The notes under the pieces are model-generated. The model saw only the letters and a list, made by a program, of their open reading frames with translations, did no database searches and was not told the origin of the DNA. Positions 51,962-60,253 of a stretch of 64,000 bases of DNA are shown here, in pieces. Position 1 is the first letter of the stretch, and each line of letters opens with the position of its first letter. Position numbers and translations under genes: made by a program. Origin of the DNA: Sphingosinicella xenopeptidilytica (GTDB lineage: Bacteria > Pseudomonadota > Alphaproteobacteria > Sphingomonadales > Sphingomonadaceae); assembly GCF_042676985.1 (NCBI RefSeq), contig NZ_JBHTIK010000008.1:186001-250000 (forward strand), written 5' to 3'.

Positions 51962-53368
51962 GTGCGCAAGGTGTTCATGGGTGTCCGGCTGCAGCGGCTG
52001 CGGGAGGAGCGGAACCTCAAGCAGATCGAACTCGCCGCGGCGCTCGGTATCTCCACGAGCTATCTGAACCAGATCGAGCATAATCAGCGGCCGCTGACGG
52101 TGCCCGTCCTGCTTCGCATCAACGCCGTGTTCGGCGTTGACGTGCAGCTCTTTTCGGAAGCCGACGAGGCGAGGCTCATCGGCGACGTCCGCGAGGCGCT
52201 GTCCGACGAAGCGCAGACCGAGCACGTCTCTCTTGCCGAAGTTCGCGAGCTTGCGGCCGGGATGCCGGCGATGGCGCGCGCGTTCGTATCGCTGCATCAT
52301 CGCTACCGCGAGGTCGTGGAGCGTGCGGAGGCGATGGCGGCGCAGCTCGGCGACGACTGGACGGGAGATGCGCCCGCGCGCACGCCGTTCGAGCAGGTTC
52401 GCGATTTCTTCTACGCGCGCCGCAATCATATCCCCGAGTTGGATGCAGCGGCGGAACGGCTTTACGCCAAAGCCGGTCTCGGGCCGCATTCGGTCCATGC
52501 CGGGCTCGTCCGCTGGCTCGATCAGCGGCACGGCATCCGTGTCGTTCCGGACGACACCGATGCCTTGCAGCGCCGGTTCGATCCGCGCGCCCGCACGCTC
52601 CATCTCGCCGCGCATCTGCGCCAGGGTCAGCAGGCCTTCCAGATGGCGACGCAGCTCGCCTTCCTCGAACTCGGCGACGTGATCGATACGCTTGCGTCCG
52701 ACCCCGCGCTCGGCACCGAAGAGACGCAGAGTCTCTGTCGGATCGGTCTCGCCAACTATTTCGCCGGCGCCCTCCTTCTCCCCTACGCCCCCTTCCTCCG
52801 CGCCGCCGAAGACGGGCGCTACGACATCGAACGGCTCAGCCGACACTTCGGCGTCGGCTTCGAAACCATCTGCCACCGCCTCTCCACCCTCCAGCGCCCC
52901 GACGCGCGCGGCGTCCCCTTCTTCCTCATCCGCGTCGACCGTGCCGGCAACATCTCCAAGCGCCAGTCCGCTACCGACTTCCACTTCTCCCGCGTCGGCG
53001 GCTCCTGTCCCTTGTGGAACGTCTACGAAGCCTTCGCCCAGCCCGGCCGTATCCTCACCCAGATCGCGCAGATGCCCGATGGCCGCACCTACCTCTGGAT
53101 CGCCCGTACCGTGGGGCGCGGCGGCACAGGCTACGGCGAACCCGGCAAGACCTTCGCAATCGGCCTCGGCTGCGACATCCGCCACGCGGACCGGCTGATC
53201 TACTCGAAAGGCCTCGACCTGAAAGATTCGAGTTCAGCCACACCCATCGGCGCCGGCTGCAAAGTCTGTGAACGCCCATCCTGCCCACAGCGCGCCTTTC
53301 CGCCAATCGGACGATCTCTCGCCTCAGACCTGAACAGAAGTGGGCCCATACCCTATCTTTTCAAGTGA
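51962..53368 (+). CDS. ScfR/RamB-type short-chain fatty acyl transcriptional regulator
   Basis: A 468-residue XRE-family regulator. The helix-turn-helix is in RLQRLREERNLKQIELAAAL and TSYLNQIEHNQRPLTVPVLL. A middle domain of the ImmA/IrrE-peptidase-like type follows (HLAAHLRQGQQAFQMATQLAFLEL, AGALLLPYAPFL), and a C-terminal ScfR domain ends with CKVCERPSCPQRAFPPIG. The GTG start keeps the conserved RKVFMGVRLQRL; ATG at 51977 is an alternative. Divergent from the prp genes, it should sense a propionate-derived signal and control them and itself. Confidence 0.92.
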   Translation: MRKVFMGVRLQRLREERNLKQIELAAALGISTSYLNQIEHNQRPLTVPVLLRINAVFGVDVQLFSEADEARLIGDVREALSDEAQTEHVSLAEVRELAAGMPAMARAFVSLHHRYREVVERAEAMAAQLGDDWTGDAPARTPFEQVRDFFYARRNHIPELDAAAERLYAKAGLGPHSVHAGLVRWLDQRHGIRVVPDDTDALQRRFDPRARTLHLAAHLRQGQQAFQMATQLAFLELGDVIDTLASDPALGTEETQSLCRIGLANYFAGALLLPYAPFLRAAEDGRYDIERLSRHFGVGFETICHRLSTLQRPDARGVPFFLIRVDRAGNISKRQSATDFHFSRVGGSCPLWNVYEAFAQPGRILTQIAQMPDGRTYLWIARTVGRGGTGYGEPGKTFAIGLGCDIRHADRLIYSKGLDLKDSSSATPIGAGCKVCERPSCPQRAFPPIGRSLASDLNRSGPIPYLFK

Positions 53369-53788
53369 TCGCACCAAGGCGAAATGAGGCTTGGAACGAG
53401 CGTGGGATATCGTACGAGCAACGTTCGAAGTGCATACGACCGGAGCGGCTGACGCTAACAATTAAGACGTTCAGGGGTGAAATTGCAGCCGCTGATACCT
53501 GCCCCTCGTTCACCTTACATGATGCAGGCCACTTCGCGCTTCACGACGGGGGTTAAATGCAGCGTTTTTCGTTCTAAAAAGCGTCTATCGCGCGGACCAC
53601 GTGCTAGTCTCTTTTGACGGACGATGCGGGGCCATCAGGCATTCGGTAAACCAATCGCGACGACATGCCATGCCGAAGCGGACAGCACACCATCCTCATC
53701 GCGTAAAGAATTCGACGGGAATAGAGAGCTCAACGATATCGGGCCTGTCTTCCGAGATCGCCGGAAGTGGCTGCGCGCGACGCAGAGC
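53369..53788. other. Gene-free stretch before the IS remnant
   Basis: About 420 bases after scfR with only short open frames lacking ribosome sites or recognisable motifs. An AT-rich patch around 53560-53620 resembles promoter DNA but no gene follows it. This is probably the left flank of the decayed insertion element. Confidence 0.4.
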
Positions 53789-54262
53789 CGACATGTCTAT
53801 GTGATGATGAAGCGCAAAGGCTAACAGGTCGGCAAGAACATCGTTTATAGGCTGAACCGTGAGGAAGGCCTAGTTTTGCGTGCAAAACAGCTGCGCAGGC
53901 GCAAGATGGTCGTGCATCGGCAAGCCCGGCCCACGCCGCAGCGGCCGAACGGAGCATGGAGTCTGGACTTCTTCTACGACCAACTGAGTGATGGGCAGAA
54001 GTTCCGAATGCTGACGGTGGTGGATGTGTTCATTCGCGAGGCGCTGGAGATCGGGGTGGGGCCGAGCATGTGGTCGAGGCTCTCAACCGTCTGGCTCGGC
54101 AGCGTGGAGCACCCAAATATTTGTTTGCTGACAACGGAGCAGAATTTACCGACCGCTTGGTGGATTTATGGGCTTACGACCATAGTGTCCGGACCGACTT
54201 CAGCTGCCCCGGCAAACCGACAGATAATGCCTATACCGAGACTCGGGCGGGTCGCTCCAAGA
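53789..54262 (+). pseudogene. Remnant of an IS3-family (IS407-like) transposase OrfB
   Basis: Parts of an IS3-type integrase are readable in two frames. Frame one gives HVYVMMKRKG, an in-frame stop at 53822-53824, then QVGKNIVYRLNREEG, PNGAWSLDFFYDQLSDGQKF and MLTVVDVFIREALEIGVG. After a frame change near 54060 comes EHVVEALNRLARQRGAPKY, FADNGAEF and FSCPGKPTDNAYTE. Two catalytic Asp regions remain, but the sequence ends before the Glu of the DDE triad and OrfA is missing. The element is dead; no terminal repeats were found. Confidence 0.88.
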
Positions 54263-54430
54263 TGAATGTCTGCCAAAGTGGTGCTAACTACGTAATCGGA
54301 CCAGTCGTCACGGGCAGTCCAGACCGCGATATTCACGCAGCATCATATATTCTGGAGAGTGACAAATGTTTCTGCGGAGGCCTTTGTCGAAAAGGCCGAC
54401 AATAACCACCCTGTCGGCGTTCATCCAGTT

Positions 54431-55168
54431 TTAAATGATTTCAGGTCGCTTTCGGCTCTCACATAGTCCATTGAACAAGATTTCTATAATGGAATCCTCT
54501 AAAGAATCTGCATTCTCCTCAGAATTAAGGTCGATGCCTTTCGTTGTATGGGTGACATTCCCTTGAGATACTACTGTGGCGGCGACAGCTGTTATGATCG
54601 CACTGACATTGTGAAAGGGAAGGTCTTTAATCGTCTTGTCTTTGAGGGCGTCAGCCAGCATGATGCCGATGACGTCAAAGCCTCTCATGAGATGGCGGTC
54701 GAGAAGCCATTCCAGCCTGGGGCTGATCGTGACGGCCTCATGGAGGATTATGCGCGTGAATTGCGGGTTTTGAAGATTGGCGCGAAAGAGACGGCGAACC
54801 AGTATCTTCAGCCTTGATACCGCGTCGATGTCCTTTAGATCGTGAGGAACCGTACCGAATACGATGCCTCGGCGTTCGACGATATGGTCGACCGCCGCTT
54901 TCCAAAGCGCTTCCTTTGACCCGAAATAATAGTGAACCATCGATTGCGTGAGCCCCGCGGCCTTGGCGATCATGGTCGTGCTGACGGCCGCATAGCCATG
55001 CGAAGCAAAAAGTTCAGCGGCCACCAATAGCAATCCGTCACGGGAGCGGTTGGTGTCGGTCAACACGGGTTGCGCCGCAATGTCGGATCGAGACTTTTTC
55101 CCGCGGCGAGGCGGCACGCGCTGTGCCTCACGCTGATCGGCGGCCTTGGCCCCCTTTGCCTTTGCCAT
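54431..55168 (-). CDS. TetR-family regulator of the second catabolic region
   Basis: A 245-residue TetR protein. A basic N-terminal tail (MAKAKGAKAADQREAQRVPPRRGKKSR) precedes the helix-turn-helix ELFASHGYAAVSTTMIAKAA / LTQSMVHYYFGSKEALW. The ligand domain carries FTRIILHEAVTISPRLEWLL. Start ATG chosen for AAGGGGAAG upstream; an open extension further up lacks a ribosome site. A perfect 7-bp-arm palindrome at 55199-55215 lies just before the start. It is divergent from the amidohydrolase unit, which it may control. Confidence 0.9.
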   Translation of the reverse strand: MAKAKGAKAADQREAQRVPPRRGKKSRSDIAAQPVLTDTNRSRDGLLLVAAELFASHGYAAVSTTMIAKAAGLTQSMVHYYFGSKEALWKAAVDHIVERRGIVFGTVPHDLKDIDAVSRLKILVRRLFRANLQNPQFTRIILHEAVTISPRLEWLLDRHLMRGFDVIGIMLADALKDKTIKDLPFHNVSAIITAVAATVVSQGNVTHTTKGIDLNSEENADSLEDSIIEILFNGLCESRKRPEII

Positions 55169-55727
55169 ATCTTCCCCTTGCGGAAACAGAACAACTATGC
55201 GGTCATTTTGACCGCTATCGCTTACGTCTTCGATATTCAACCTCTGGGGCCTTTCAGCTTGATCGTCAATTCAGTCGATAGACCTCTCGGCTTCGTGCTG
55301 CAGTCTTCTGGCAATTCCAGTTGGCGCTGATCCGATATCACAGTGATTCCGAGCGCCAGTGCGCCTTGCCCTCGACGCGCTACGTACGGCCTGCTTCTCA
55401 AGCAACGGATAAATACATCGAATGTGCCGATAAATCTAATGATAAAACGGACAATATGTCAAAGATTCATATGGGAGCGTCCGGCCTGATTGATGGAGCG
55501 GAGCCTCTAAACCCAACGCACATACCGTCAAAGGTGCCTAAGTATTCGGCGAATATGCTGAATAATCTTGAGATTGAGAATGGGTGGAAGTCTCGTGCAA
55601 TCTAGCGCATGGGTGGATGATTGAAGGGCAAATAGGTCTATTGACGATGCGCAGATAGTGATATAGCGTCCGCCCCGAAAAATTAATCAGTCGCACGTGT
55701 TTCGGGCGTCGAATCGGGAGAGGGTCC
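55169..55727. other. Long gap between TetR gene and amidohydrolase unit
   Basis: About 560 bases without a convincing gene. It contains the palindrome at 55199-55215 and AT-rich DNA (55400-55460) with two GATAAAT copies. A short open frame at 55321-55605 has no ribosome site or family motif. It is probably the divergent regulatory region. Confidence 0.5.
55199..55215. promoter_or_regulatory. Palindromic candidate operator of the TetR gene
   Basis: GCGGTCA and TGACCGC flank TTT, a perfect 7-bp inverted repeat 31-47 bases upstream of the TetR start codon. Position and symmetry suit autoregulation. I did not find a second copy nearer the amidohydrolase gene. Confidence 0.5.
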
Positions 55728-56960
55728 ATGGCTGTTACTGAAAAGGTTATTCTGGCGTCCGGAGACGGGCATGTGGGCCCTCAAACCAAGGACTACAGGC
55801 CTTATGTCGACCCCGAGTTTCGGGAGGATTTCGACGCGTATTTGGCCAAACATCAATGGATGTGGTCGCCGGCGGAGCCGACGTCGATGCTTCCGGCAAA
55901 ATGTCATGATAAGCTGCGCATCGACGAAAGCTTCATTCCAGGTGTGGGCAGCCCGGTTGCTTGGGACCCGAACCTGCGGCTTCGTGCCTATGATGAAGAA
56001 GGTATAGTCGCCGAGGTTCTGGTGCCGGACGATCAGAACCGCAATGATCCCCCATGGGGTTCTGGGCTTGCTACGAGCGCCGTCGCCAGAAGCAAAGGCG
56101 AGAACTACTCGCCCGAGTGGCAGCGGCGTGGTGCCCGCGCCTATAATCGTTGGCTGGCGGATTTTTGCTCTACCGATCCACGCCGTCTCCTCGGCTGCAT
56201 CATTCTGGGTACGCTCGAAGATGTCGACTGGGCTATCGAAGAGGTTCGGCGCTGTTACGAGGGCGGTCTCCGCACGGCCGTGATGCTTCCGCTCGACTAT
56301 TATCTGCCCCTTTATCATCACCCTCGCTACGATCCGTTCTGGAGGGTTTGCGAAGAGTTGGATCTCACGATCAATATCCACCTCTCGAAGGGCGGGCCGG
56401 ATTGGGTTGGCAATAGTTTGAATACGATATCCCTGCTCTGGTTCACGGAAGCCATGTGGTTTGCGCAGCGTCCGCTTTGGTGCGCGATGTTCGGCGGCGT
56501 TTTCGATCGTTTCCCGAAGCTGCGTTTTGTTTTCTCGGAAATCGGAGCGGACTGGGTTTCGCCCCTGCTGAGGGACCTCGACGGCTTGGTCACGAATCCG
56601 GATGAATTGTTCACGCGCTTTCCCAACGAAAGCGCTCCCGAACTGATTCCTTCAGAATATTGGGCGCGTAATTGCTTCCTGTGTCACTCGGCGACCAATT
56701 TTGTCCTTCGGGATGGCCTGGAATCGGGCTTGCTCGACCGTGTCCCCAACGTGATCTGGGGCGCCGATATCGGCCACGGCGAGGGTTTTTGGCCGCAAGG
56801 CCGCGAAGTTTTGAGACCCGTGATCGAGCGGCTGCCTGCTCCGAAACTACGGCGCTTCCTGGGTGAGGACTTGCCGCGAGCCTATCCGGCGGCCGGCAAC
56901 CTGCGGGATATTGTCGATCGTATTGGCCCGACGGTCGATGAACTCGGGCTTGCAGCCTGA
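55728..56960 (+). CDS. Amidohydrolase_2-family TIM-barrel hydrolase/decarboxylase
   Basis: A 410-residue cytosolic barrel of the amidohydrolase_2 group. ILASGDGHVGP stands at the end of strand 1, where DxHxH-type enzymes bind metal. Other family marks are YNRWLADFCSTDPRRLLGCI, MFGGVFDRFPKLRFVFSEIGADWV and NVIWGADIGHGEGFWPQ. Members include acmsd-like decarboxylases and hydrolases of aromatic or ring-fission products. It leads the rightward unit with a cupin, a DUF1330 protein and a quinone oxidoreductase. The substrate is unknown. Confidence 0.87.
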   Translation: MAVTEKVILASGDGHVGPQTKDYRPYVDPEFREDFDAYLAKHQWMWSPAEPTSMLPAKCHDKLRIDESFIPGVGSPVAWDPNLRLRAYDEEGIVAEVLVPDDQNRNDPPWGSGLATSAVARSKGENYSPEWQRRGARAYNRWLADFCSTDPRRLLGCIILGTLEDVDWAIEEVRRCYEGGLRTAVMLPLDYYLPLYHHPRYDPFWRVCEELDLTINIHLSKGGPDWVGNSLNTISLLWFTEAMWFAQRPLWCAMFGGVFDRFPKLRFVFSEIGADWVSPLLRDLDGLVTNPDELFTRFPNESAPELIPSEYWARNCFLCHSATNFVLRDGLESGLLDRVPNVIWGADIGHGEGFWPQGREVLRPVIERLPAPKLRRFLGEDLPRAYPAAGNLRDIVDRIGPTVDELGLAA

Positions 56961-57030
56961 TCCTATGGCAAAAACGGTATCCAGCGTGAGGTCAGTCGCG
57001 CTGGATACCAGCCTTGTGGAGGTGCGAATA

Positions 57031-57444
57031 ATGAATGCAGTTCTTGATGCCGAGGGACGTTCCGCGAAGAAGCCCGGACCTCCTGGCACGCTTCTGTTCG
57101 AGAATGCACAAATTCGGATCTGGGAACTCATTCTGGGGCCAGGGGAATATTGTCTTTGGCATGATCACCCGTACGATCATCTCCTGATTGCATACGACGG
57201 TGCCAAGATCGAAGGTGTGTACGCGGATGGGGAACGGATCTGCCTGGATGTCGACGACAGGCAAGCTTACTACATACCCAAGGGCGCTCGCACGGAAGCA
57301 GCGCGGAATGTCTCCGAGGATAGAACGCTCAGAGAATTGATCGTCGATCTCAAGGTGCCTGCACTCGACAATAACGCTGTTGCGATCGTGAACTTCTTTC
57401 GTCCCGAGACACCAACCACCGCGACGGCGACTCCCACGTTCTGA
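57031..57444 (+). CDS. Cupin-domain protein
   Basis: A 137-residue single-cupin protein: IRIWELILGPGEYCLWHDHPYDHLLIAYDGAKIEG with the His-x-His metal motif, then DDRQAYYIPKGARTEAARN as the second cupin motif. No export signal. The ATG has GGAGGTG 8 bases upstream; an in-frame ATG at 56965 lacks a ribosome site. It follows the amidohydrolase by 70 bases and may be a small dioxygenase, isomerase or binding protein for the same pathway. Confidence 0.85.
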   Translation: MNAVLDAEGRSAKKPGPPGTLLFENAQIRIWELILGPGEYCLWHDHPYDHLLIAYDGAKIEGVYADGERICLDVDDRQAYYIPKGARTEAARNVSEDRTLRELIVDLKVPALDNNAVAIVNFFRPETPTTATATPTF

Positions 57445-57897
57445 CATACGGGCCGTTCTCACTGACACAGGCACTGGGATTTCAGGATAGGCACTTGCAT
57501 TCGGTCGGACGGGATCGGGCCTGTTCTGACTTGGCTTGAGGCAGCCACCCTAAAGCCGACACTCCTACCATAGGCTTGTGACGAGCGAGGGTCAGTCACC
57601 TGCCGCGATCTCGTTTTTATCCGGGGGACGGGGGCCGCGAGTGCTGCCGCTGATCTGGGCACCGATGGGATTGTCATTTTCAGTCATGGAGGTCGGTAGC
57701 TTGGCGGTGTTCCCTCCACTCTGTGTACACTGCCGGGCGTGCTTAAGCCTATGCTCCGGCGGGTGGCGGTACGGTGGGCGTCTTGTCATATGTTGCGTCT
57801 GGTCGGTGAAGAAATGCGCAGCACCATGTCATTGACGGAAGCGATGTCAGGAATCTAGTGACCGCTGCTTGAGTAACTGCTGAAGGAATAGCTGTTC
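57445..57897. other. Gap between cupin and DUF1330 genes
   Basis: About 450 bases with no supported gene. Short open frames on both strands lack ribosome sites, and composition differs little from neighbours. A fresh promoter for the DUF1330 and oxidoreductase genes is likely here, but I cannot place its boxes. Confidence 0.4.
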
Positions 57898-58185
57898 ATG
57901 AAAGCATACATCCTGGCCCGTGCGGCGATCTCTGATGCAAATGGATATGCGACCTATTCGGCGGATGTGCCCGAGGTCGTTCGCCGCTTTGGCGGACGTT
58001 TCCTTGCCCGTGGTGGCCGGACGGTCGGCCTGGAGGGGGCCGTCTTCGAGGGCCGGGTCGTTATCATCGAATTTCCCGATATGGCGGCTGCTGAGGGCTT
58101 CTATAATTCACAGGAATATCAGATATTGAAGAAACGCCGTGCGCCATTTAGCTCGGTGGAGCTTATCGCCGTGGAAGGTGTTTGA
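57898..58185 (+). CDS. DUF1330 family protein
   Basis: A 95-residue protein with the typical DUF1330 pattern: KAYILARAAISDANGYATYSADVPEVVRRFGGRFLARGG, VFEGRVVIIEFPDMAAAEGFYNSQEYQILKKRR. This is a ferredoxin-like dimeric fold related to small monooxygenase domains; function is not known. GAAGGA lies upstream of the ATG. The quinone oxidoreductase starts 37 bases after its stop. Confidence 0.9.
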   Translation: MKAYILARAAISDANGYATYSADVPEVVRRFGGRFLARGGRTVGLEGAVFEGRVVIIEFPDMAAAEGFYNSQEYQILKKRRAPFSSVELIAVEGV

Positions 58186-58222
58186 TGCGGCATCCGATAG
58201 CGATACTGCGCAGTTCTTCCTG

Positions 58223-59203
58223 ATGGCCGGTAGTCAGTTCCGAGCAGTTGTGCAAACAGGATATGGCAATTCTTCTGTCCTCGAACTGCGGATGATAAAT
58301 TCCAGTGATCCTGGGCCAAGTGAAGTGCGTGTACGGCATAGTGCGATTGGCGTGAACTTTCATGACATCTACGTTCGGACGGGTTTGTATCAGACGCTGA
58401 CGATACCCGGCGTCCCCGGCATCGAAGCGGTAGGCGTAATCATCGCTGTTGGGCCGGGTTCCGGCGATTGGCGTGTCGGCCAGCGCGTCGCCTATGTAGA
58501 TCGCGGCTATGGTGCCTATTGTGAGGAACGGAACGTCGCTACTTCGCTTCTTGCCGAACCGCCGGAGAGTCTTTCGGACGGCGTTGTGGCGACATCGCTC
58601 GTTCGCGGCCTGACCGCCGCGATGCTGTTGGAAGAGGTGTATCAGGTGCGGCCGGGCGATCGCTGCCTGATACATGCGATCGCCGGCAGCATGGGCCAAA
58701 TGCTGGCGAGCTGGGCCCGGCATATCGGTGCCGCGGTGGTCGGAACGGTAGGTAAGCGGTCGGTTCCTCCCGAGATCGCAGCTGTCTGCGATAACATCTA
58801 TTCCTATGTCGAAGACGGCTGGAGCGAGCGGCTGGTGGCCGAACAAGGCGCGACATTCGATTATGTCTGCGACTCTGTCGGCACTCCCACTTTCGGCACA
58901 TCGCTCAAGGCAGCGAAGTCCTGCGGCCATATTGCGCTGTTTGGTCAGTCAGGTGGAAAGGTGGAGCAGATTGACGTCGACAGGTTGGCTGTAAAGTCGC
59001 TCACGATAACGCGCCCCATCCTATTCGACTTTATCGCCGACGCCGTTCGGCGTGGCTCGATGATGCGCAGTCTCACAGATATGGTCAACGCCCGCGTGCT
59101 GCGCTTTCCCGATCCCCTCTGCCTTCCCCTCGCCAAGGCAGGGGAGGCACAGGCCATGCTCGAGGAACGATCCGTCACGGCACCCATCGCTCTCATTCCG
59201 TAG
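58223..59203 (+). CDS. Quinone oxidoreductase-like MDR protein
   Basis: A 326-residue medium-chain reductase of the NADPH:quinone oxidoreductase type without structural zinc. The start region FRAVVQTGYGNSSVLELRMI and VRVRHSAIGVNFHDIYVRTGLY are typical, and the cofactor fold shows IHAIAGSMGQMLASWARHIGAAVVGTVG, with AGSMG replacing the common AAGGVG. It reduces quinones or alpha,beta-unsaturated ketones. The start is uncertain, as no strong ribosome site precedes the ATG; a GTG at 58178 is in frame. Last gene of the rightward unit. Confidence 0.87.
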   Translation: MAGSQFRAVVQTGYGNSSVLELRMINSSDPGPSEVRVRHSAIGVNFHDIYVRTGLYQTLTIPGVPGIEAVGVIIAVGPGSGDWRVGQRVAYVDRGYGAYCEERNVATSLLAEPPESLSDGVVATSLVRGLTAAMLLEEVYQVRPGDRCLIHAIAGSMGQMLASWARHIGAAVVGTVGKRSVPPEIAAVCDNIYSYVEDGWSERLVAEQGATFDYVCDSVGTPTFGTSLKAAKSCGHIALFGQSGGKVEQIDVDRLAVKSLTITRPILFDFIADAVRRGSMMRSLTDMVNARVLRFPDPLCLPLAKAGEAQAMLEERSVTAPIALIP

Positions 59204-59414
59204 CCGGCCGATTGGCTGTGATATCGTCAGAAGTATCAAGCATGTTCGACACGTCGGATATGGCCATCATTCGTTGGTGTCGGGAGTTTTCATATAAGGC
59301 ACGGCAATGTCGAATCGGACCGCCGTATACGTATTGACCGGCCGAACGCGTGTTGACACGATCGACCGCAGCTGTTTGGTCGAGCCGCACCATCGCCCAT
59401 CGCGGTGACTTGAA

Positions 59415-60224
59415 CTATTCCTCTCCAAAAAAGCGCCGGGTGTCTGCGTAGGTCGCCAGATGAGCCGTCGTACCTCCGTCCGCATGGATGATCTGCCCGG
59501 TCAGATGCGCGGCGTCGGAGGATGCCAGAAAAGCGACGATCCGGGCGATATCGTCCGGATCGGCAATTCGCCCCGTCAACGAGGCATCCTCGTTGATAGA
59601 GATGAAGGCTTCCGGAACCGCGGCCTCGAGCATCGGGGTCCGCACCATCGACGGAGCGATCGCATTGCAGCGGATTCCGCGCCGCCCAAAGCGCGTGGCG
59701 ACATGCTGCGTGAGAATGTGAATGGCGCCCTTGGAAACGCTGTATGCGGGCATCCTGTTGAACGCACTGACGCCGTACATCGAGGTGGTGTTGATGATCG
59801 CGCCGCCGCCGGTCTTCAGCATTTCGATCACGCCGTACCTGCAGCCCAGCATGGTGCCTCGCAGCGTCCCGGCCATGACGGCATCCCATGTCTCGGTCGA
59901 GATCGAGAGGATGTCGACATCCTCGCCAAGAACGTGGGTCGGCGCGTAGGCGGCGTTGTTGTGCAGGATATCGATGCGGCCGAACCGTGCCACGGTGGCC
60001 TCAACGGCCGCCTTGATGTCGGCTTCCACACGCAGATCCATGTGGATGCTCTCCGCTCTGCCTCCCATCGCGTGGATTTCAGAGGCAACCGCGGCGCCGG
60101 CGTCTCGATTGGTTCCCGCAATCATGACGGCCGCGCCACGTTCCGCCATCAGCAATGCCGTGGCACGGCCGATGCCGGATCCCCCACCGGTGATCAGTGC
60201 GATTTTGTCATGCAGAGACGACAT
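59415..60224 (-). CDS. Short-chain dehydrogenase/reductase (second region)
   Basis: A 269-residue classical SDR: cofactor motif TGGGSGIGRA, ILHNNAAYAP, and the Tyr-Lys pair in AYSVSKGAIH. It ends with GQIIHADGGTTAHLATYADTRRFFGEE, a slightly extended tail. The sequence suggests an alcohol dehydrogenase or ketone reductase; cofactor preference is unclear. It starts 29 bases after the TonB receptor stop in a leftward operon. The 210 bases between it and the convergent oxidoreductase hold nothing recognisable. Confidence 0.9.
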   Translation of the reverse strand: MSSLHDKIALITGGGSGIGRATALLMAERGAAVMIAGTNRDAGAAVASEIHAMGGRAESIHMDLRVEADIKAAVEATVARFGRIDILHNNAAYAPTHVLGEDVDILSISTETWDAVMAGTLRGTMLGCRYGVIEMLKTGGGAIINTTSMYGVSAFNRMPAYSVSKGAIHILTQHVATRFGRRGIRCNAIAPSMVRTPMLEAAVPEAFISINEDASLTGRIADPDDIARIVAFLASSDAAHLTGQIIHADGGTTAHLATYADTRRFFGEE

Positions 60225-60253
60225 AATGCGTGTCACCGGTGGGGGAGGGGGGA

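Noticed and set aside
55321..55605. Possible small gene in the gap before the amidohydrolase unit
   Set aside because: No ribosome site, no conserved pattern, and AT-rich regulatory-looking sequence inside it.
57578..57835. Small open frame with a CVHCRACLSLC stretch resembling an iron-sulfur motif
   Set aside because: No ribosome site, no further cysteine set and no fold-like sequence around it; likely chance.
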